Part shown: positions 59,043 through 64,000 of the stretch, one piece after another
How the letters are laid out: each line of letters begins with the position of its first letter
How positions within the stretch are numbered: the first letter of the stretch is position 1
The notes under the pieces: model-generated
Seen by the model: only the letters and a program-made list of their open reading frames with translations
Databases searched by the model: none
Told to the model about the DNA's origin: nothing
Position numbers and translations under genes: made by a program
Source of the DNA: Uliginosibacterium sp.
GTDB taxonomy: Bacteria; Pseudomonadota; Gammaproteobacteria; Burkholderiales; Rhodocyclaceae
DNA length: 64,000 nt
Assembly: GCA_016718265.1 (NCBI GenBank)
Contig: JADKDZ010000014.1
Coordinates: forward strand, 1-64,000
Direction: 5' to 3'

Positions 59043-59798
59043 ATGATCGTCTTCGTCACGGGCGCCACCGCCGGCTTTGGAACTGCCATCACCCGGCGCT
59101 ACCTGCGCGAAGGCCACACCGTGATCGCTACCGGGCGGCGCGCCGAGCGGCTGGCGGCCCTGGAAGCCGAGTGCGCGGGCTTGCCGCTACATACCGCGGT
59201 GCTCGACGTGCGAGACAAGGCGGCGATCGATGCCGTGCTGGCCGGACTGCCCGAGGCCTTCCGCGCGATCGACGTACTGGTGAACAATGCTGGGCTCGCC
59301 CTGGGCACGGCGCCCGCGCCTGACGCCTCGCTCGCCGACTGGGAAACGATGGTGGATACCAACATCAAGGGCTTGATGTACATGACCCATGCCGTGCTGC
59401 CGGACATGCTGGCACGCGGCCGCGGCCACCTCATCAACCTGGGCTCGGTGGCCGGCCACTACCCTTATCCGGGGGGCAATGTGTATGGGGGCACCAAGGC
59501 GTTTGTCCGCCAGTTCAGCCTGAATCTGCGCGCCGATCTGGCCGGTACCCCGATCCGGGTCACCGATGTGGCGCCCGGGCTGTGCAGCGGCACCGAATTC
59601 TCGACCGTGCGCTTTCATGGCGATGCGGCCAAGGCGGCCGGCGTGTATGCCAACACGCTGGCCCTGACGGCAGATGACATCGCGGAAACGGTTTTCTGGG
59701 CGAGCACCCTGCCCGCACACGTCAATGTCAATTTCCTGGAGCTGATGCCGGTCACGCAAGGCTGCGGACCGTTTCACATCGCCCGGACCCAGCCCTGA
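59043..59798 (+). CDS. Short-chain dehydrogenase (YdfG-like)
   Basis: This 251-residue SDR has the NADP motif VTGATAGFGTAITRRYL, NNAGLALG, and YGGTKAFVRQFS with the catalytic Tyr-Lys. The C-terminal pattern VNFLELMPVTQ is like YdfG/serine 3-dehydrogenase, which oxidises 3-hydroxy acids such as L-allo-threonine. The ATG at 59043 is preceded by no strong ribosome site. It is followed ten bases later by a nitroreductase gene, so the two are probably cotranscribed. Confidence 0.9.
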   Translation: MIVFVTGATAGFGTAITRRYLREGHTVIATGRRAERLAALEAECAGLPLHTAVLDVRDKAAIDAVLAGLPEAFRAIDVLVNNAGLALGTAPAPDASLADWETMVDTNIKGLMYMTHAVLPDMLARGRGHLINLGSVAGHYPYPGGNVYGGTKAFVRQFSLNLRADLAGTPIRVTDVAPGLCSGTEFSTVRFHGDAAKAAGVYANTLALTADDIAETVFWASTLPAHVNVNFLELMPVTQGCGPFHIARTQP

Positions 59799-59808
59799 GG
59801 CATTCAAC

Positions 59809-60492
59809 ATGGACCACCCCGCTGCCGGCTTTGCCGACATCGTGACTTCGCGGCGCTCCGTTCGCCGCTTCCTGCCCACGCCCGTGCCGCCCGACACGCT
59901 GCTCGCCCTGCTGGATCTCGCGGCACGCGCACCCAGCGGCGTCAACACCCAGCCCTGGCAGGTTCACGCGCTGAGTGGCGAGAGCAAGGAGGCGCTCAGC
60001 GCGGCCATCCTCGCCGAGTATGCCGCACCCGGCTTCGAGCACCAGGGGGAATATGCCTACTACCCCGCGGACTGGCAGGAGCCCTATCTTGGCCGCCGCC
60101 GTCAGACCGGCCTCGCCTTGTACACGCAGCTCGGGATCGCCAAGGGGGACACGGCGCGGATGCGTGCGCAGTGGGCGCGCAACTACGCCTTCTTCGATGC
60201 CCCGGTGGGGCTGATTTTCACCGCCGACAAATGCTTGGGCCAGGGCAGCCTCATCGACTATGGCGGGTTTCTGCAGACCCTGATGCTTGCTGCACGCGCC
60301 TACGGTCTGCACACTTGCGTGCAAGCCGCGTTCTGCGAATACCATCCGATCATCAAACCGCGGCTGGGCATTCCTGACAGTCAGTTCATCGTCTGCGGCA
60401 TGTCTCTGGGATACGCAGATCCGGATGCGCCAGAAAACCAGTTGGCCTTGCCGCGCATTCCCGCCCGCGACTTCACCCGTTTCCACACCTAG
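59809..60492 (+). CDS. Nitroreductase-family FMN oxidoreductase
   Basis: This 227-residue protein has the FMN-binding SRRSVRRFLPTPVPPDTL and ARAPSGVNTQPWQVHAL near the N-terminus and YGLHTCVQAAFCEYHPII in the C-terminal part. Members reduce nitroaromatics, quinones or other acceptors with NAD(P)H. The natural substrate is unknown. A perfect palindrome follows and probably terminates the transcript. Confidence 0.92.
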   Translation: MDHPAAGFADIVTSRRSVRRFLPTPVPPDTLLALLDLAARAPSGVNTQPWQVHALSGESKEALSAAILAEYAAPGFEHQGEYAYYPADWQEPYLGRRRQTGLALYTQLGIAKGDTARMRAQWARNYAFFDAPVGLIFTADKCLGQGSLIDYGGFLQTLMLAARAYGLHTCVQAAFCEYHPIIKPRLGIPDSQFIVCGMSLGYADPDAPENQLALPRIPARDFTRFHT

Positions 60493-60515
60493 CGTCCCTG
60501 CGCAGCATCCAACAA

Positions 60516-60564
60516 CACCTGCCTGGAGAGCCGCACCAGTATTGGCTCTCCAGGCAGGTGTTTT
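60516..60564. terminator. Perfect palindromic terminator, GGCTCTCC family
   Basis: ACACCTGCCTGGAGAGCC pairs perfectly with GGCTCTCCAGGCAGGTGT, with the loop GCACCAGTATT, followed by TTTTT on the plus strand. It separates convergent genes (nitroreductase and Gcr-like) and is the best-preserved copy of the dispersed element family. Confidence 0.85.
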
Positions 60565-62483
60565 TACATGAGCGGGGGACGAACGAAGTCAAATGGCCGG
60601 CGCAGAAACTCGCGCAGCACGCGCTGACCCAGCCGCAGCATTTGTTGCGCACCGAGGCGACGCGACTTCATCGCCACGTACAGCGCCAGCGAGAAGCTCA
60701 CGATCAGGTTCACGAGCGCGATCCCGATGACGCCCGCCACGGCCCAAGGCAGGATCTCGCGCGTCGCCTCCAGTCCTAGGCTTGTCACCGCGGTGCCGAG
60801 ATTGGCGCTTGAAAAGGCCACATGCCGGATATCGATCGGCAGCCCGGTCAGCACGCTCACGGCACCGGCCATGCCAAGGTAGAAGCCGAAAAACAGGTTA
60901 CCCAGCACTGCGCCAATGTGAATATCGAGGTAGGCGCCAAGCCGCGCAGCCCGCCCCTCGCCCAGCAGACTTCGCACGCGCGGCGCATGGGCGACGCGAT
61001 TCGCCAGTTGATGGTAGCGCGCCTTGTTGTCGAAGAAGCCAGATACCAGACCGGACAGGAACAAGCCCAGCCCCGCGACCGCGGCATACAGCAAAGCGGC
61101 ACTCTGCACCGGGTGAATGTCCTGCAGCAGGCCGGCGAGCTTCTCAGGTGGGGCCACCGGTGCGCCAAAGAGCTTCGGCCAGACAAAAGCGATCAGGCAC
61201 GCGAGCGGCATTGCCAGGCCCACATTGCCGAGCACGGCAATGAACTGGGTGCGCGTGACACACTGCACAAGGCTTGAGAGGCGATCCAGTTCGCGCGGCT
61301 TGGCTTCCTCAACCGTCGCAGCAATCGCCGCCGCCGTCATGGCTGGCTGCTTGGTCGCCACGGTGAGCCCGAGCAGATGAATCAGCACAAAACCGAGGCC
61401 GTAATTCAGGCTGTACGCCACGGCCTCGGTCAGCGGCGGCAGGTGCAGGAGCGCCAGCCGCATCTTGATCAGGGCCATGACGGCAATGATCACGCCGCCC
61501 CCTGCCGCACTGCGCGCCATGCTCCACCACTCGCTGCGCGTCGCCGCGATGTAATGTTCGCCATGCCGGCTCGCGCTCTCGGTGATATTCCTCGCCACCA
61601 GCGCCACATTGTCGGCAATGAAGGGCAGCACGCGATGGCCGGTCTGCTCGGCCCGTAGCAAAGCTTTGAATAGGTCGACGGCCGGCGCCCGGCAGTCTGC
61701 CGCCACCAGCACCGCCATCAGCTTTTCCAGGCGCTGGATGATCTGCTGCATCCTCGCCAGCAGATAGGTCAGGCGAATGCTGACGCCGTTCTCCCGCCCC
61801 CGCCGACGCACGCGCTCAATGGCGCGTGTGCACTGGTCCAGCAACACCTCGACTTCGCTGATATCGTCATGATCGGGTAACCCGGCGTCGGCGCGGCAAC
61901 GTTCCAGGGCGGGCTGCAGACGCGCGTTCTGCGCAAGAAAAGGGGACTCGAATTCTTCCAGAGCAGGCTCGGCGTGCAACAACTCGCGATCCAGCGCCGC
62001 ACCGGCCAGTCGGTAAGAGAGCACGCGGACCGCATCCAGAACCGCACGCATCCGTGCGCCATCCGGACGTCCGCCGGGAAAGCCGATAGCGTCCAGAAGG
62101 CTGATCCAGCCGGCGTCCGGAACAGCTGCCACCCACACATGATCGTCGGCCCGATCAAACAGGCGCCCGAGGACTGCACGCAGATGGTCAGCGTCCGCGA
62201 CCGGCGGCAGGATTCGGTGGCCCAGGCGCTGTGTCAGCTCCAGCCAGAAGCCCAGCGCGGAGCGAACGCCGGATTCCGCGTAGAACACATCCTGGCGTGC
62301 ACTGGCCAGCACCTCGCGCAAGGCGACCCGCAGCCGCTCGGCGTCTTCGGGCGTTTCGCGCAGGCGCGCAGCCTCAACAAGGATGGCCTGGGCCGCAATC
62401 TCGCCGTGCTCGGCGTCTTCGGGGCGCAGCCGTGCAATCAGGCTGGCAAGCGGCACAAGTATGTCTTGCAAAGGCTCTGTCAT
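60564..62483 (-). CDS. Gcr/COG4389-type membrane protein
   Basis: This 639-residue protein belongs to the family annotated as 'site-specific recombinase (gonococcal Gcr)'. No recombinase catalytic motif is visible. The N-terminal half is soluble and helical; the C-terminal half has about seven membrane helices (for example AAGGGVIIAVMALIKMRLAL and AVLGNLFFGFYLGMAGAVSV). The conserved block SAANLGTAV-like FSSANLGTAVTSLGLE lies near the end. The ATG at 62483 was preferred to one at 62513. The name is historical and the function unknown. Confidence 0.82.
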   Translation of the reverse strand: MTEPLQDILVPLASLIARLRPEDAEHGEIAAQAILVEAARLRETPEDAERLRVALREVLASARQDVFYAESGVRSALGFWLELTQRLGHRILPPVADADHLRAVLGRLFDRADDHVWVAAVPDAGWISLLDAIGFPGGRPDGARMRAVLDAVRVLSYRLAGAALDRELLHAEPALEEFESPFLAQNARLQPALERCRADAGLPDHDDISEVEVLLDQCTRAIERVRRRGRENGVSIRLTYLLARMQQIIQRLEKLMAVLVAADCRAPAVDLFKALLRAEQTGHRVLPFIADNVALVARNITESASRHGEHYIAATRSEWWSMARSAAGGGVIIAVMALIKMRLALLHLPPLTEAVAYSLNYGLGFVLIHLLGLTVATKQPAMTAAAIAATVEEAKPRELDRLSSLVQCVTRTQFIAVLGNVGLAMPLACLIAFVWPKLFGAPVAPPEKLAGLLQDIHPVQSAALLYAAVAGLGLFLSGLVSGFFDNKARYHQLANRVAHAPRVRSLLGEGRAARLGAYLDIHIGAVLGNLFFGFYLGMAGAVSVLTGLPIDIRHVAFSSANLGTAVTSLGLEATREILPWAVAGVIGIALVNLIVSFSLALYVAMKSRRLGAQQMLRLGQRVLREFLRRPFDFVRPPLM

Positions 62484-62654
62484 CTGGAAGCGGACCCAAG
62501 GAACGGCAAACAAGTTTCACCACGCCCGTGCCTGCCAGGCGAACTGCCCGCGCAGTTTGCCAGAAATCACGCTTTCATCGCACAATCGGCCGGCCCACAG
62601 AAACACGACGGGCATGCACGCGTTATTACGCATGGCCGCATTGAGGAGATCGAG

Positions 62655-64000
62655 ATGCACGCACGGCATGGCGGGTGGTGGCGGACTTTGCTGGCATCCA
62701 TCCTTTTGGCATGCACGCTGCACGGGGCGCACGCGTCAGAAAGTTCGCCGCAGGCACCCCGGTCGGCCTCGCTGACCATGGCCAACCGCGAGATCGTGCA
62801 GTTTCGCGTCGCTCTACTGGGTGTATCGCCGGACGAGCGCGCGCACCGCGCCCGCCTCCGGATTCAGGAACTGATCGACGAGGGTGGCGCCCTCAAGCTG
62901 GCGGTGCAGGACCTTGCGCCAGGCGCCGTGGTACAGATCGACAACAAGGCCATTTTCATGGTCACCGCGGCGGACGCGGATCAGCTGCGGGGTGAAAGCG
63001 CCTCTGAGGCCGCCCGACGCGCGGTGCAGGTGCTTGACAAGGTGATTGCCGAAAACCGCGAAGGGCGCGACCTGCATGCCATGCTGCGCGCCGGCGCGAT
63101 CGCCCTGGGGGCAAGCCTGTGCTTTGCCACACTGTTGTGGCTACTCGCGCGGCTTCGGCGCGCGGTGTCCAGCCGCTTGGTCAGCCGCCTGCAGACTCAG
63201 TCTCAACGCCTGCCGCCGACCCACGCCTTGCGCGTGCTGCACAACGGCTTTGCCTGGAGCCTGCCGCGTCTGCTCGGGCTCGTCTACCTGGCGCTGGCGG
63301 CACTGATCCTCTACGAGTGGTTGAGCCTGGTGCTGGCCCGTTTTCCCTTCACACGCGCTTGGGGCGAAAAGCTGAACACCACGCTCGTCGACGCCCTGCT
63401 GCGGCTTCTGGCCGGCATCGCAGACACCCTGCCCAGTCTTGTGTTTGCGGTGTTGATCTTCATGCTGGCCCGACTCGCAGCACAGGCGGTTGCGACGCTC
63501 TTCACGCGCGTCGAGCGCGGTGAAATCCAGCTCACCTGGCTCGATGCCGAACTCGCCCCACCCACGCGCCGGATCCTGAGCGTCGCGATCTGGTTGTTCG
63601 CCCTGGCCATGGCCTACCCCTATCTGCCGGGGGCCCACACCGACGCGTTCAAGGGTGTCTCGGTCCTGGTTGGCCTGATGCTGTCGATTGGCGCCTCCAG
63701 CCTGGTCGGCCAGGGCGCCAGTGGTCTGATTCTGACCTATGCCCGCGTCTTCCGCCCGGGCGAATACGTGCGCATTGGCGATCACGAAGGCACGGTGATG
63801 GAGTTGGGCATATTCACCACCCGCATCCGGACGGGTCTCGGCGAAGAGCTGACCCTGCCGAATTCGTTGATCCTGGGCAGTGTGTCGAAAAATTACTCGC
63901 GCACCGTGGCAGCGCCGGGCTTCGTGCTCGATACGGTCGTCACCATTGGCTACGACACGCCGTGGCGTCAGGTTGAAGCGATGCTTGTCGAAGCTGCTCT
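62655..64000 (+). CDS. Mechanosensitive ion channel MscS-family protein (3' end outside window)
   Basis: This partial protein (about 448 residues) starts at ATG 62655 with AGGAG upstream and a signal peptide (WWRTLLASILLACTLHGAHA). A periplasmic N-terminal domain, then helices from residue 150 (AGAIALGASLCFATLLWLL), lead to the MscS core: VLVGLMLSIGASSLVGQGASG in the pore helix, then RPGEYVRIGDHEGTVMELG and TTRIRTGLGEELTLPNS. Such channels relieve turgor on hypo-osmotic shock. It runs off the right edge. It is divergent from the Gcr-like gene. Confidence 0.88.
   Translation, partial: MHARHGGWWRTLLASILLACTLHGAHASESSPQAPRSASLTMANREIVQFRVALLGVSPDERAHRARLRIQELIDEGGALKLAVQDLAPGAVVQIDNKAIFMVTAADADQLRGESASEAARRAVQVLDKVIAENREGRDLHAMLRAGAIALGASLCFATLLWLLARLRRAVSSRLVSRLQTQSQRLPPTHALRVLHNGFAWSLPRLLGLVYLALAALILYEWLSLVLARFPFTRAWGEKLNTTLVDALLRLLAGIADTLPSLVFAVLIFMLARLAAQAVATLFTRVERGEIQLTWLDAELAPPTRRILSVAIWLFALAMAYPYLPGAHTDAFKGVSVLVGLMLSIGASSLVGQGASGLILTYARVFRPGEYVRIGDHEGTVMELGIFTTRIRTGLGEELTLPNSLILGSVSKNYSRTVAAPGFVLDTVVTIGYDTPWRQVEAMLVEAA

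Noticed and set aside
60564..62483. Reading this gene as a site-specific recombinase and hence a mobile element
   Set aside because: No recombinase catalytic motif is visible and the C-terminal half is a polytopic membrane domain; the family name is historical.
1..64000. CRISPR arrays, rRNA genes, prophage or intact insertion sequences
   Set aside because: No spaced direct repeats, rRNA-like sequences, transposase or phage structural genes were recognised.

Overview
The window is a high-GC chromosomal segment of a betaproteobacterium. The gene neighbourhoods point to the Rhodocyclales/Azoarcus-Thauera-Uliginosibacterium type of lineage: yqgE-ruvX-pyrR-pyrB-pyrC', hemA-prfA-prmC-grxD, rnb-tonB, napDAGHBC, and a giant DUF3683 FAD/Fe-S oxidoreductase. 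This placement rests on gene order and protein resemblance only. Coding density is normal and most genes are housekeeping.

Layout. 1-623: truncated secreted lipoprotein with fibronectin-III-like repeats (minus strand). 1.3-3.6 kb: uppP, a YqiA-like esterase and rarD, with overlapping stops and starts. 3.8-8.2 kb: RNase II-type nuclease, two tandem TonB-like proteins and an EamA exporter. 8.3-10.4 kb: hemerythrin, DUF2249 protein and a polytopic membrane protein, preceded by an FNR/DNR-type palindrome. 10.4-12.0 kb: a very G-rich stretch without believable genes, ending in a decayed metallo-beta-lactamase-fold gene. 12.1-21.4 kb: DUF3683 oxidoreductase, pdxH, hemA, prfA, parvulin PPIase, prmC, grxD. 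21.4-28.9 kb: cytochrome c5, tRNA-Arg(CCG), epimerase, HU, the pyrimidine operon with a catalytically degenerate PyrC', and photolyase. 28.9-34.9 kb: P5C reductase-like protein, thioredoxin plus ArsP-like permease, exo/endonuclease-phosphatase, and an arsC-sigZ-ATP-grasp operon. 35-43.7 kb: solitary PilJ/NarX-like sensor domain, orphan PAS histidine kinase, HAD phosphatase, ruvA, hotdog protein, AI-2E transporter, unknown protein, ruvB. 43.7-47.5 kb: UPF0149/SEC-C protein, NnrS, KTSC protein, UDP-glucuronate decarboxylase, GNAT. 47.6-53.4 kb: complete periplasmic nitrate reductase operon napDAGHBC with an upstream FNR-like box. 53.7-58.9 kb: an unusual ABC-permease/acyltransferase-3 fusion, two convergent HxlR regulators, a beta-barrel-like protein and a lipoprotein gene with several frameshifts. 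59-64 kb: SDR, nitroreductase, Gcr-type membrane protein, truncated MscS channel.

Functional links. Nap, NnrS and the hemerythrin operon suggest a facultative denitrifier or nitrate respirer that handles nitrogen oxides; each has a TTGA(C/T)-N4-centred palindrome upstream, although the NnrS one is weak. GrxD has an IscR-like site, consistent with Fe-S homeostasis. A family of short GC-rich palindromes with GGCTCTCC arms lies in several intergenic gaps and probably acts as terminators or REP-like elements. No rRNA, CRISPR array, intact insertion sequence or prophage was seen.
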